In this document: one piece after another, positions 7,478-18,349 of the stretch
How the letters are laid out: each line of letters starts with the position of its first letter
Numbering within the stretch: the first letter of the stretch is position 1
From: UBA5704 sp036380715
GTDB lineage: Bacteria > Acidobacteriota > Thermoanaerobaculia > Multivoradales > UBA5704
Assembly: GCA_036380715.1 (NCBI GenBank)
Contig: DASVEF010000170.1
Span: forward strand, 1 to 31,213
Reading direction: 5' to 3'
Length of the DNA: 31,213 nt
Notes under the pieces: model-generated
Told to the model about the DNA's origin: nothing
Seen by the model: only the letters and a program-made list of their open reading frames with translations
The model's database searches: none
Position numbers and translations under genes: made by a program

Positions 7478-8653
7478 ATGGTGACTTTATTCTCTGTATC
7501 GAATGTCGCTGTCGGGCTCGGCCACCGGACCGAGCCTGCCGCGGAGGAGGGATCGGGAACGTCCATGAGAGCGGTCGAGGAAGCCAAGGAAACGGAAGGC
7601 AGGGGACCGGCGGAAGCGAGAGGCCGCTTCGCGCCGGGAATCGTGGTGCTGCGGTCCGGGGAGGCCGGTTTCGCCGATCCCCGGGCCCTGGAGCTGCTCG
7701 CCTGCGCGGGCGCGGAAGACCTGGGGCGGCGCTGGAGCGAGGTCCGGCCGCGCCTGGAAGAGGCCGGCGTGCTCGGCCGGACCGGCGGCGGCCCGCCGGC
7801 GACGGTGGAGATCCCCGCGCCCGGAGGGGATGCGCGGCGCCTGACCTTCGACCTTCATCAGGAGGGGGATCTCGGCGTGCTGCTCGTCCAGGACGCCGCG
7901 GCCGGCGAGTCGCTGCTGGCCGACCTCCGCCTGTCCTCGCTGATGCGCTCGCTGACGCAGATCACCCCGGCGGTGGCGCACGACCTGCGGGCGCCGATCA
8001 ACGCCATGGTGTTCAACATCGAGGTGCTCAAGGAGACCATCGCCTCGGGCCGCGCCGGCGCCGATCCGGCGATGCGCGACCGCCTGCTGCGCTACGTCGG
8101 CGTGCTGCACGACGAGCTCCACCGGCTGCACCACGGCATGGAGACCTTCATCGCCCAGATCTCGCCGCGCGGCGACCGCGACGAGACGCTGGATCTGCGC
8201 GAGCCGCTCCAGGAGCTGGCGGAGCTGCTGGTGGGGCCGGCGCGCAAGCAGCAGGTCAAGGTCAGCTCCACGCTGCCCGACGCTCCGGTCATGGCGGACA
8301 GCAACCGGTACCTGCTGCGCCAGGCGCTGCTCCACCTGAGCCTGGCCACCCTGGGCACCATCCCGCGCGACGGCACGCTGGAGATCGGCCTGGAGCCGCA
8401 GGGCGCAAGGGCGCGGATCCGGCTCTCCGGCACGCCCGGCGCCGCGGGCGGCACGGGCGCGGCGCCGGCGCCCGGCTTCGACATCCGCCCGTCGTCCAAG
8501 GGCACCCTGGCCGGGTTGTGGGTGGCGCGGGAGATCCTCGCCGGCCTGGGCGGCGAGGTCCGGGTTCTCGATTCCGGTGAAGGACCTCAGGCATATGAGG
8601 TAGAATTGGCCTTCATCCCGGTTTCCGGCTACTTGCAGAGAGAGAAGGAGTAG
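7478..8653 (+). CDS. Cytosolic sensor histidine kinase with degenerate ATP-binding domain
   Basis: This protein of up to 391 residues has a PAS-like region (about 50-140), then a phosphoacceptor helix with VAHDLRAPINAMVFNIEVLKE (His168), then a kinase-like C-terminal domain. No transmembrane segment is seen, so sensing should be cytoplasmic. The ATPase domain lacks the usual N-box asparagines (QALLHLSLATLGTIP where QxLxNLxxNAxxA is expected) and the DxGxG motif reads SGTPGAAG, while SSKGTLAGLWVAREIL retains a G2-like segment. It may be a phosphatase-only or ligand-sensing partner. GTG/ATG at 7478 or ATG at 7565 (residue 30) could be the start. The next gene, its likely partner regulator, begins 2 bp after its stop. 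Confidence 0.75.
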   Translation: MVTLFSVSNVAVGLGHRTEPAAEEGSGTSMRAVEEAKETEGRGPAEARGRFAPGIVVLRSGEAGFADPRALELLACAGAEDLGRRWSEVRPRLEEAGVLGRTGGGPPATVEIPAPGGDARRLTFDLHQEGDLGVLLVQDAAAGESLLADLRLSSLMRSLTQITPAVAHDLRAPINAMVFNIEVLKETIASGRAGADPAMRDRLLRYVGVLHDELHRLHHGMETFIAQISPRGDRDETLDLREPLQELAELLVGPARKQQVKVSSTLPDAPVMADSNRYLLRQALLHLSLATLGTIPRDGTLEIGLEPQGARARIRLSGTPGAAGGTGAAPAPGFDIRPSSKGTLAGLWVAREILAGLGGEVRVLDSGEGPQAYEVELAFIPVSGYLQREKE

Positions 8654-8655
8654 CG

Positions 8656-9990
8656 ATGCCCCATGCACTAGCGGTTGATGACGATCCCAACTTCCTCTCG
8701 GCTCTCGCCGAGCTGATCGAGGGGCAAGGGTTCACCACCAACACCGCTTGCAACCTCCGCGACGCCCGCGCCCAGGTGAGCCACCGGACCCCCGACGTGG
8801 CCCTGGTGGACCTCTACCTGCCGGACGGCAGCGGGATCGACCTGCTCAAGGACCTCGAGCTGGGCGCCTCGACCGAGGTGGTGCTGATGACCGGCCACGC
8901 CGACGTCGAGAGCGCGGTGCAGGCCCTGCGCCTGGGAGCCAGCGACTACCTGACCAAGCCGCTCGACATCGGCCGCCTGAAGAGCATCCTGGCCAACGTG
9001 GCCAGCGTCCAGCCGGCCACGAGCGTGGTCACCCAGGCCGAGGAGACGCAGGAGATCGGCCGCCTCGGGCTGCTGCTGGGAGCCTCCGCGCCGATGCAGT
9101 CGCTGTACGAGATGCTCACCCGGGTCGCTCCCACCGAGGCCTCGGTCTTCCTGATCGGCGAGAGCGGCACCGGCAAGGACCTGGCCGCGCAGACGCTGCA
9201 TCACCTGAGCCGGCGGACCAAGGCGCCGTTCCTCCCCCTGAACTGCGGCGCCATCTCGCCGACCCTCATCGAGAGCGAGCTGTTCGGCCACGAGCGGGGG
9301 AGCTTCACCGGCGCGGCGCGGCGGCACAAGGGCTATTTCGAGCGCGCCCACATGGGCACGCTGTTCCTGGACGAGATCACCGAGATGCCCTTCGAGCTGC
9401 AGGTCAAGCTCCTGCGGGTGCTCGAGACCGGCACCGTGGCGCGCATCGGCGGCGACCAGCCGGTCGAGGTGGACGTGCGGGTCATCGCCGCGACCAACCG
9501 CGATCCGCAGAAGGCGGTCACCGACGGCAAGCTGCGCGAGGACCTCCTCTACCGCCTCCAGGTGTTCCCGATCCACATGCCGCCGCTGCGCGACCGCGGC
9601 GACGACGTGACGCTGCTCGCCGACCACTTCCTGGGCCAGCTCAACGAGCGGCACGGGACGGCCAAGCGCTTCTCCGAGGACTCCATGGAGCGCCTGCGCA
9701 ACCACACCTGGCCGGGCAACGTGCGCGAGCTCAAGAACATCGTCCACCGCGCGTTCATCATGGCGGACCAGGAGATCACCCCGCGCTGCCTGCCGCGCGA
9801 GGTGGGGGGCGAGTCCGGGATCGTGCGCAGCCTGCACTTCCAGGTCGGCGCCTCGATCGAGGACGTCGAGCGCCGCCTGATCATGGCGACGCTGGAGGCC
9901 TACGGCGGCAACAAGCGCAAGACGGCCGACGTCCTGGGCGTCAGCCTGAAGACGCTCTACAACCGGCTGAACGCCTATCGGGTGGAGTGA
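8656..9990 (+). CDS. NtrC-family sigma-54-dependent response regulator
   Basis: This 444-residue protein has three domains. The receiver domain carries the acidic pocket VDDD, phosphoacceptor Asp52 in LVDLYLPDG, Thr79 and Lys101. The AAA+ domain has Walker A GESGTGKD (168-175), the sigma-54 contact loop as GSFTGA (215-220; usual form GAFTGA) and Walker B GTLFLDE (234-240). A C-terminal Fis-type helix-turn-helix contains NKRKTADVLGVSLKTLYNRL. Phosphorylation should license ATP-driven opening at sigma-54 promoters. It has a good AAGGAG site. It is the third gene of the otsA operon and presumably acts on the sigma-54-like sites at 5819 and 10122. Confidence 0.93.
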   Translation: MPHALAVDDDPNFLSALAELIEGQGFTTNTACNLRDARAQVSHRTPDVALVDLYLPDGSGIDLLKDLELGASTEVVLMTGHADVESAVQALRLGASDYLTKPLDIGRLKSILANVASVQPATSVVTQAEETQEIGRLGLLLGASAPMQSLYEMLTRVAPTEASVFLIGESGTGKDLAAQTLHHLSRRTKAPFLPLNCGAISPTLIESELFGHERGSFTGAARRHKGYFERAHMGTLFLDEITEMPFELQVKLLRVLETGTVARIGGDQPVEVDVRVIAATNRDPQKAVTDGKLREDLLYRLQVFPIHMPPLRDRGDDVTLLADHFLGQLNERHGTAKRFSEDSMERLRNHTWPGNVRELKNIVHRAFIMADQEITPRCLPREVGGESGIVRSLHFQVGASIEDVERRLIMATLEAYGGNKRKTADVLGVSLKTLYNRLNAYRVE

Positions 9991-10048
9991 GGGGTAGGAA
10001 AAACACCATACGGCCCGGGAACCGACGATTTGATCCAAAAGGTCCCCC

Positions 10049-10077
10049 TTGAGGAGTCCTGCGGGAGGTTGTATACT
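10049..10077 (+). promoter_or_regulatory. Sigma-70-like promoter upstream of the BON lipoprotein
   Basis: TTGAGG (10049-10054) and TATACT (10072-10077) are separated by 17 bp, a close match to the housekeeping consensus. It gives the BON gene a second possible start, upstream of the sigma-54-like site. Confidence 0.55.
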
Positions 10078-10081
10078 CCCG
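10062..10081. promoter_or_regulatory. Palindrome CGGGAG-N8-CTCCCG, candidate activator site
   Basis: Perfect 6-bp arms flank 8 bp and overlap the -10 of the sigma-70-like promoter. The site lies about 40-60 bp upstream of the sigma-54-like -24 element. It could bind the NtrC-type regulator, or act as a repressor site for the sigma-70 promoter. Confidence 0.35.
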
Positions 10082-10121
10082 TCCCGTCCGACGACTCGGC
10101 TGTCACGGAAACCGAGACCCA

Positions 10122-10137
10122 TGGCATAGATTCTGCT
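10122..10137 (+). promoter_or_regulatory. Sigma-54-like promoter of the BON lipoprotein gene
   Basis: TGGCATAGATTCTGCT has GG (10123-10124) and GC (10135-10136) with exactly 10 nt between. Its departures from consensus (T for C after TGGCA, C before TGCT) are the same as in the otsA site. The predicted start near 10148 gives a leader of about 57 nt. Confidence 0.5.
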
Positions 10138-10204
10138 ATCTGGCATTGGGTGAGTCCGATCACGGACCACGGAATCACGTGACAAGCGAGAGGAGGAGGA
10201 CACA

Positions 10205-10522
10205 ATGAATCACAAGATGTCGCGGTTTTGGGTCGTCTGCATGGTGCTGGCGGCGATTTTCGCGTTGAGCGCCTGCAGCTCTACGAAGTCACCGGGATCG
10301 CAGGTCGATGACGCTGCGATCACTTCGTCCATCAAGGCGAAGTTCGCGGCGGATGGGGACATCAACCCGTTCAACATCGACGTGGACACGAACGAGGGTG
10401 TGGTGACGCTTCAGGGGAGAGTTGAGAAAGAGGAGGCTCGGACGAAAGCCGAGCAGATCGCACGCGAGCAGGATGGCGTGACGAGGGTCATCAACCTGGT
10501 CAAGGTGGGCGACCAGACGTAG
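10205..10522 (+). CDS. BON-domain lipoprotein (OsmY-like)
   Basis: This 105-residue protein has a signal peptide ending in the lipobox LSAC (Cys near residue 24), so it should be a membrane-anchored lipoprotein. The rest is one BON domain: DDAAITSSIKAKFAADGDINPFNIDVDTNEGVVTLQGRV, then EEARTKAEQIAREQDGVTRVINLVKV. BON domains occur in OsmY, a periplasmic osmotic-shock protein, and are thought to contact membranes. A GAGAGGAGGAGG ribosome site precedes ATG 10205. It follows the two-component operon and carries both a sigma-70-like and a sigma-54-like promoter. Confidence 0.88.
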   Translation: MNHKMSRFWVVCMVLAAIFALSACSSTKSPGSQVDDAAITSSIKAKFAADGDINPFNIDVDTNEGVVTLQGRVEKEEARTKAEQIAREQDGVTRVINLVKVGDQT

Positions 10523-10572
10523 GGGCGCCCTGTCGTCCTTTTCATTTAGTCTTTAACAAGGGAGAAACAGAA

Positions 10573-10818
10573 ATGAAGAAGCTGTTCGTTCACCTGTCTG
10601 TGCTGTGCCTGCTGGCGGCCTTGATGGTTCCGATGGTCGGCTGCAAGGGGAATGAGACGGAGGTCGACGACACCGCGACCACCGGGATGGAAGAGCCCTC
10701 CACGACCACCATGGAATCGATGGGGACTGACATGGGCACCGGCATGGAGCCCATCGGCACCGACATGGGCACCACGGAGCCCATGGGCACCGAGATGACC
10801 CCGCCGCCGGCCCAGTAA
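10573..10818 (+). CDS. Small Met/Thr/Gly-rich lipoprotein
   Basis: This 81-residue protein has a signal peptide and lipobox MVGC (Cys near residue 24). The mature part has no folded-domain look: it repeats variants of MGTDMGT and EPxGT, ending PPPAQ, and contains about ten methionines in 60 residues. Methionine-rich exported segments can bind copper or other soft metals, or resist oxidation, but here that is only a suggestion. It lies 50 bp after the BON gene with an AAGGGAGAAA site and is followed by a strong terminator, so it is probably co-transcribed with the BON gene. Confidence 0.7.
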   Translation: MKKLFVHLSVLCLLAALMVPMVGCKGNETEVDDTATTGMEEPSTTTMESMGTDMGTGMEPIGTDMGTTEPMGTEMTPPPAQ

Positions 10819-10845
10819 GTAAGCCCTAACAGAGTCGAAGCAAAG

Positions 10846-10885
10846 AGAGGGGCGCCTCGTTCGCGGGGCGTCTCTTTCTCTTTTT
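10846..10885 (+). terminator. Rho-independent terminator with UUCG loop
   Basis: CGCCTCG (10853-10859) pairs with CGGGGCG (10864-10870) around a TTCG tetraloop. The stem extends outward by about seven more pairs including G-U, then TTTCTCTTTTT follows. It ends the lipoprotein transcript and could also act on the opposing superoperon, which finishes about 60 bp away. Confidence 0.85.
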
Positions 10886-10899
10886 GCGTGTAAAAACTG

Positions 10900-10956
10900 C
10901 CCCTCACCCCCCGGCCCCCTCTCCCGGTGACGGGAGAGGGGGTCAGGGGGTGAGGG
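10900..10956. repeat. REP-like hairpin at the end of the superoperon
   Basis: One compact copy: CCCTCACCCCCCGGCCCCCT, then CCCGGTGACGGG, then the mirror ending GGGGTGAGGGC. It provides the last codons (Ala-Leu-Thr-Pro) and stop of the esterase. On the minus strand the hairpin is followed by a T5 run, so it may help terminate the superoperon. Confidence 0.8.
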
Positions 10957-11602
10957 CCCGCAGAAACTCCCCCGCCGCCGCCCGGAACGCGTCGGTCCAC
11001 TCGTGTCCGCCCTCGTAGGCCAGGGGACGGACGTCGACGCCTTTGCGGCGAAGCATCTCGACGTCTCGCTGCATCTTCTCGGCGGTGTACCACTCCTCGC
11101 GGATGCCGCCGCCGAGGAGGACCGGCGGGAAGCCGGCGAGGGCGCGCGCCTCCAGCTCGGGCGGAACATCGCCGCCGAGGACGATCACTCCATGACAGTC
11201 GTGCCCGCTGGCCGCGGCGGCGCGGTAGGCCATGGCCGCGCCCTGGGAGAAGCCGGCGTAGACGAGGCGGTCCGAGACCGGGAGGGTGCGCCGGATCTCG
11301 GCGACGACGCCGGCCACGTAGCGGATGTTGTCGTGGATGGCGAGCTCGCGGTCCTGCCTGGTCATCCAACTGGCGATCACCTCGCCCGTCCGGTTGTAGA
11401 AAGGGTGCAGGGCCTGCACGGCGCAGAGAGCCCACTCGGAGGCGCCGGGGATGCGGCGCAGCTCGTCGAGATGACGGTCGGCGGTCTCGCCGTAGCCGTG
11501 GAAGCCGACGAGGAGAGGGCGGCCTTGCGGATCGGGCGGCGTCTCCAGGAGGAAGCGGCCGTGGACGAGGGCCGCGATCTGCCGCTCCACCCTCTCGGGC
11601 AT
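10943..11602 (-). CDS. Alpha/beta-hydrolase, carboxylesterase/phospholipase-like
   Basis: This 219-residue protein is of the small carboxylesterase/dienelactone-hydrolase type. It has the oxyanion segment LLVGFHGYGE, nucleophile elbow GFSQG (Ser119) and catalytic His200 in YEGGHEW. The usual acid position lies in GGGIREEWYT, where a Glu rather than Asp may serve. The substrate is unknown. Its ATG shares one base with the trpA stop (TGATG), so it is the translationally coupled last gene of the aro-his-trp superoperon. No link to Trp or His synthesis is obvious. The C-terminal ALTP and the stop come from a REP copy. Confidence 0.82.
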   Translation of the reverse strand: MPERVERQIAALVHGRFLLETPPDPQGRPLLVGFHGYGETADRHLDELRRIPGASEWALCAVQALHPFYNRTGEVIASWMTRQDRELAIHDNIRYVAGVVAEIRRTLPVSDRLVYAGFSQGAAMAYRAAAASGHDCHGVIVLGGDVPPELEARALAGFPPVLLGGGIREEWYTAEKMQRDVEMLRRKGVDVRPLAYEGGHEWTDAFRAAAGEFLRALTP

Positions 11603-12419
11603 CAGGCCCGCCGCCTCTCGGCCTTGCGGCGCAGCGGCGCGGAGAGCTCGCGCACCCGCTCCTCCAGGAGCGCGGGGAGGTCGGGGTGCTCCAGGTTCTC
11701 CTCGATCAGCCGTACGAACGCGCTCCCCACCACCACGCCGTCGGCCACCTCCCCCACCTGGGCCACCTGGGCGGGCGAGGAGAGGCCGAAGCCGACCGCG
11801 ACCGGGAGGTCGAGCCGCTTGCGCAGGCGCTTGACGTCTTTCATCAGGTCACCCTGCAGGGCCGAGCGCTCGCCGGTGACGCCGGTGCGCGACACGTAGT
11901 AGACGAAGCCGCTGGAGGCCGCGCCCACCTTGCCGATCCGCTCGCGGGTGCTGGTCGGCGAGAGCAGGAAGATGCTGTCCAGCCCCTGCTCGCGCAGGGC
12001 CGGCACCAGCTCCCGCTCCCCCTCCTCCGGCGGCAGGTCGACGCAGAGCACGCCGTCGACGCCCGAGGCCGCGGCCTGCTCGGCGAAGCGCTCGATGCCG
12101 CGGGCGTGGATCGGGTTGAAATAGGTGAAGAGGACGATCGGGACGCTCAGCCGGTCGCGGTGGCGGGCGATCAGCTCCAGCACGCCGGAGAGCTTGGTGC
12201 CGGCGCGCAGGGCGCGCACGGCCGCCTGCTGGTTGGTCGGCCCGTCGGCGATCGGATCGCTGAACGGCATGCCCAGCTCGATGATGTCGGCCCCGCCGGC
12301 GGCGAGGGCTTCGACGAACGCGGCGGTCCTCTCGAGGCTCGGATCGCCGGCCATCAGGAAGGGGATGAACGCCGCGCGGTCCTCGGCGGCGCAACGGGCG
12401 AAGACGTCGTCGATCGCGG

Positions 12420-12423
<4 letters not shown>
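11602..12423 (-). CDS. trpA: Tryptophan synthase alpha subunit
   Basis: This 273-residue TIM barrel cleaves indole-3-glycerol phosphate to indole and glyceraldehyde-3-phosphate. The signatures are FIPFLMAGDP, IIELGMPFSDPIADGPTNQ (catalytic Glu and Asp), FTYFNP, GVLCVDLPPEE, FLLSPTSTRERI and FVYYVSRTGVTG, then GFGLSSPAQV and the phosphate-binding GVVVGSAFV. The length is normal. Its ATG overlaps the trpB stop as ATGA. It forms the complex with TrpB that channels indole. Confidence 0.97.
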
Positions 12424-13620
<1,197 letters not shown>

Positions 13621-13646
<26 letters not shown>

Positions 13647-14271
13647 TCCGTACCTCCTGAAAGAGCCGCAGCAGCAGCTCGGGATCCTTGATGCCGGGAG
13701 CCGACTCCACGCGCGAGCAGATGTCGACGGCGAAGGGCCGGCTGGCCTCGACGGCCTGGCGGACGTTGTCCGGTCCGAGGCCGCCGGCCAGGAAGACGCG
13801 CCGCCCGGCGAGGCCGTGGACCATCCGGGCGACCGATCCGTAGCTCCAGGCGGCGCCGGTGCCCCCATAGAGCGAGCCATGGGGAGCGTCGAAGAGCAGC
13901 CCCCAGGCGCCGCGGTACGCCGCCAGCGCCTCCGGTCCCGGATCGCCGCCGGTGCGGAAGGCCTTGATGGCCCGCTCCGCGAATGGGGCCACCGCCTCCG
14001 GTCCCTCGTCACCGCTGAGCTGCACCAGGTCGAGCCCGACGCTCTCGGCGATCGCCTCGATCTCGGCCGGCGAGGCGTTGACGAACACCCCCACCAGGGT
14101 CACCCGCCCGCGCACCGCGTCCGCGATCTCCCGCGCCCGGCCCGGGCTCACGTACCGCGGGCTGCGCGGATAGAAGTTTAACCCGAGGAAATCGGCGCCC
14201 AGGTCCACGGCCAGGACGGCGTTCTCGGCGTCGGCCACGCCGCAGACTTTTACGCGGACGCGATCACACAT
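13621..14271 (-). CDS. trpF: Phosphoribosylanthranilate isomerase
   Basis: This 216-residue TIM barrel isomerises N-(5'-phosphoribosyl)anthranilate. VRVKVCGVADAENA contains the catalytic Cys. GADFLGLNFYPRSPRYVSPGRA, VGVFVNASPAEI, LVQLSGDEGPE and LAGGLGPDNV are all family motifs, and the general-acid Asp lies in LLFDAPHG. The usual thermophilic FVF segment is replaced but intact. A separate HisA is encoded upstream, so this is not the dual PriA arrangement. Its ATG is 8 bp inside trpC. Confidence 0.95.
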
Positions 14272-15085
14272 GGTGGACGGCCCCCGTCAATTCGCGCAAT
14301 TTGGCCCCCGGGTCGTCCGCCAGCAGCAGCGACTCGCCGATGAGGAAGGCGTCGAAGCCGCTGTCGCGCAGGAGGAGGACGTCGAGGGCGTCGCGGATGC
14401 CGCTCTCGGCCACCTTGAAGGCCTCGGCCGGGAGGCCGGGCAGCAGGGAGATCGAATTCTGCAGGTCGACGTCGAACGTGCGGAGGTTCCGGTTGTTGAC
14501 GCCGACCAGCTCCCAGGGCTCGCCGAGGAGCTTGCCGATGTCGTCCGTGTCGTGCGTCTCGACCAGGGGGACCAGGCCGAGGCCGCGGGCGAGCCGGGCG
14601 TAGCGGGCCATCTCCTCCGCCTCCAGCAGGGCCGCGATCAGCAGGACGGCGTCCGCTCCCGCCTCCCTGGCCCAGACGAGCTGGAGCGGATCGACCACGA
14701 AGTCCTTGGCGATGGCAGGCAGCCCCGAGGCCTCGCGGCAGAGCGCCAGCAGGTCGTAGCCGCCGTGGAAGAAATCGGGCTCGACCACGACCGACAGGCA
14801 GGCGGCGCCGTTGGCCGCATAGGTCTGCGCCTGCTCCACCGGATCGACCTTGCCGTGCAGGCTGCCGAGGCGGGGGGAGCCCATCTTGACCTCCGCGATG
14901 ATCGCCGGGAGCGCCGGCGTCCGCTCGCGTTTCTTGCGCGCCAGGGCGGCGAGAAAGGCGTTGTCGGCCGGCGTGCGCGGCCGGCCCTCCTCCAGCTCGC
15001 CGGCCCCGCCGCTCCGGGCGGCCGCCTCGGCGACCCTGGCCTTCCGGCGCTCGGCGATACGGACGAGGACGTCGGGGACGCTCAA
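14264..15085 (-). CDS. trpC: Indole-3-glycerol-phosphate synthase
   Basis: This 273-residue TIM barrel closes the indole ring. The motifs are PAIIAEVKMGSPRLG (KKASPSKG in most homologues), SVVVEPDFFHGGYDLL, AIAKDFVVDPLQL, DAVLLIAALL, VGVNNRNLRTFDVDL and VAESGI. The start is TTG at 15085, supported by GGAGGG about 8 nt upstream; no ATG fits. It is the only gene in the trp part with a real gap before it (163 bp), and that gap is filled by a REP pair. Confidence 0.95.
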   Translation of the reverse strand: MSVPDVLVRIAERRKARVAEAAARSGGAGELEEGRPRTPADNAFLAALARKKRERTPALPAIIAEVKMGSPRLGSLHGKVDPVEQAQTYAANGAACLSVVVEPDFFHGGYDLLALCREASGLPAIAKDFVVDPLQLVWAREAGADAVLLIAALLEAEEMARYARLARGLGLVPLVETHDTDDIGKLLGEPWELVGVNNRNLRTFDVDLQNSISLLPGLPAEAFKVAESGIRDALDVLLLRDSGFDAFLIGESLLLADDPGAKLRELTGAVHHV

Positions 15086-15115
15086 GCCCTCACCCTCCTG
15101 CCGGTCCGGCGAGAA

Positions 15116-15248
15116 CCCTCACCCCCTGGCCCCCTCTCCCATCCGCACTCCCGCCGCCCGGGAGAGGGGGAAAAGCTCTCTATCTTCCTCCCCCCTCTCC
15201 CGGGTGGGAGTGAGTGCGGGTGGGAGAGGGGGGCCGGGGGGGTGAGGG
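15116..15248. repeat. REP-like inverted pair between trpD and trpC
   Basis: Two opposed copies, CCCTCACCCCCTGGCCCCCT onward at 15116 and the mirror ending GGGGGGTGAGGG at 15248, abut the TGA of trpD exactly. They fill the only sizeable gap inside the superoperon. The structure could act in mRNA stability or processing between the two genes. Confidence 0.85.
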
Positions 15249-16847
<1,599 letters not shown>

Positions 16848-16851
<4 letters not shown>

Positions 16852-18329
16852 GAGAATTCCTCCAGCTCTTCGGCGAGAGCGACCGCCGCGAGCAGCGCCG
16901 CCGCCTTGTTTTCGGTCTCCCGCTCCTCCGACTCGGGGTCGGAATCGGCCACGATGCCGGCCCCGGCGGTCACCGAGGTCCGGTCCTTCTCGACCACCAG
17001 CGTGCGGATCGCGATGCAGGTGTCCACGTCCCCCGAGTACGAGAGGTATCCGACGGCGCCGGCGTAGGGGCCGCGGCTCTCCGGCTCCAGCTCGTCGATG
17101 ATCTCCATGGCGCGGATCTTGGGCGCGCCCGAGACCGTGCCGGCCGGGAAGCAGGAGAGGAACGCGTCGAGGGGGTCCTTGCCATGCTCCAGCTCGGCGT
17201 CGACGCTGGAGACCAGGTGCATGACGTGGCTGTAGCGCTCGATCTCCATGAAGGTCGCCACCCGCACGCTGCCGGCCGTGGCCACGCGGCCGAGGTCGTT
17301 GCGCCCGAGGTCGACCAGCATGACGTGCTCGGCCCGCTCCTTGGGATCGGCCAGCAGGTCCTCGGCGAGCCGCTTGTCCCCCTCGGCGTCCATGCCGCGC
17401 GGCCGGGTGCCGGCGATCGGCCGGGTCTCGATGCGCCGGCCCTGCTTGCGCACCAGCATCTCGGGCGAGGCGCCGACCAGCGACACGTCCGGCGATTCGA
17501 ACAGCACCATGTACGGGCTCGGATTGACCATGCGGATGGCGCGGTAGAGCGCCAGCGGCTCGATGCGCCGGGGCACGGTCCAGCGGCGCGCCAGCACGAC
17601 CTGGAAGATGTCGCCCGCGGCGATGTGCTCCTTGGCCGCGAGCACGGCCTTGCGGAAGCTGGCGCCGTCGAGGCTGGGCGGCTCGGTCTTCACCGGGGCC
17701 GGCGTGTAGCCGGGCATGGCCACGCCGCCGCTCCCTCCCTCGGCGGTCAGCAGCCGGGAGAGGCGGGAGAGCTGGCGCTCGGCGGCCACGACCCCGACCT
17801 CCCCCTCGATCTCGTTGGCGATGGCGAGCACCCGCTGGTGGGCGTGGTCGAAGATGACCAGCGTGTCGAAGCGGGCGAGCAGCGCGACCGGCAGGCCGTA
17901 GCGGTCCTTGGGCCGGTCCGGCAGCCGCTCGACCATGCGGATCAGGTCGTAGCCGAAATAGCCGACCAGGCCGCCGGTGAAGGGGATCGGCCCCTGCTCG
18001 GCCGAGACGCTGCGGATGACCTCGTGCAGGGCGTCGAGCGGCGCGCCCGGCAGGTTCTTCCGCCGGCCGCCGCGCTCGACCTCCAGGCGGTCGGGGTAGA
18101 GGCGGTAGATCTCCCGCGGGCCGGCGCCCAGGAAGCTGAAGCGGGACACCTGCTCGCCGCCCGACACGCTCTCGAAGAGAAAGCGGTGGGGCGAGATCTT
18201 GGCGAGCCGCCGGTAGACTCCCAGAGGGGTCAGGCTGTCGGCAAGGAACTCCCGGATATGCGGTACCGCACGGCGCGGACGCACGTTTCCCTCCTTCAAC
18301 ACATCATCAGAAATCAAATCAGATACCAC
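16848..18329 (-). CDS. trpE: Anthranilate synthase component I
   Basis: This 493-residue chorismate-utilising enzyme catalyses the first step of Trp synthesis. FLFESVSGGEQVSRFSFLG holds the feedback-site ES motif near the N-terminus. AGDIFQVVLARRW, NPSPYMVLFESPDVSLVGASPEMLVR, PIAGTRPRG, DLGRNDLGRV, FPAGTVSGAPKIRAMEII and TAGAGIVADSDPE follow. I chose GTG 18329 (AGGAGAG at 18337-18343) over GTG 18284. The latter has a strong-looking AAGGAGGG, but that sequence encodes the conserved Lys-Glu-Gly-Asn of TrpE N-termini. It starts 20 bp after hisIE with no clear promoter or second leader. Confidence 0.95.
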
Positions 18330-18349
18330 AAGTACGCTCTCCTAGAGTG

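Noticed and set aside
18282..18296. GTG 18284 with AAGGAGGG as the trpE start
   Set aside because: The apparent ribosome site encodes the Lys-Glu-Gly-Asn that TrpE N-termini conserve, and GTG 18329 has its own AGGAGAG.
18285..18349. Second leader peptide or attenuator before trpE
   Set aside because: The 65-bp stretch has no Trp or His codon cluster and no hairpin with a T run; only direct TCTGAT repeats are seen.
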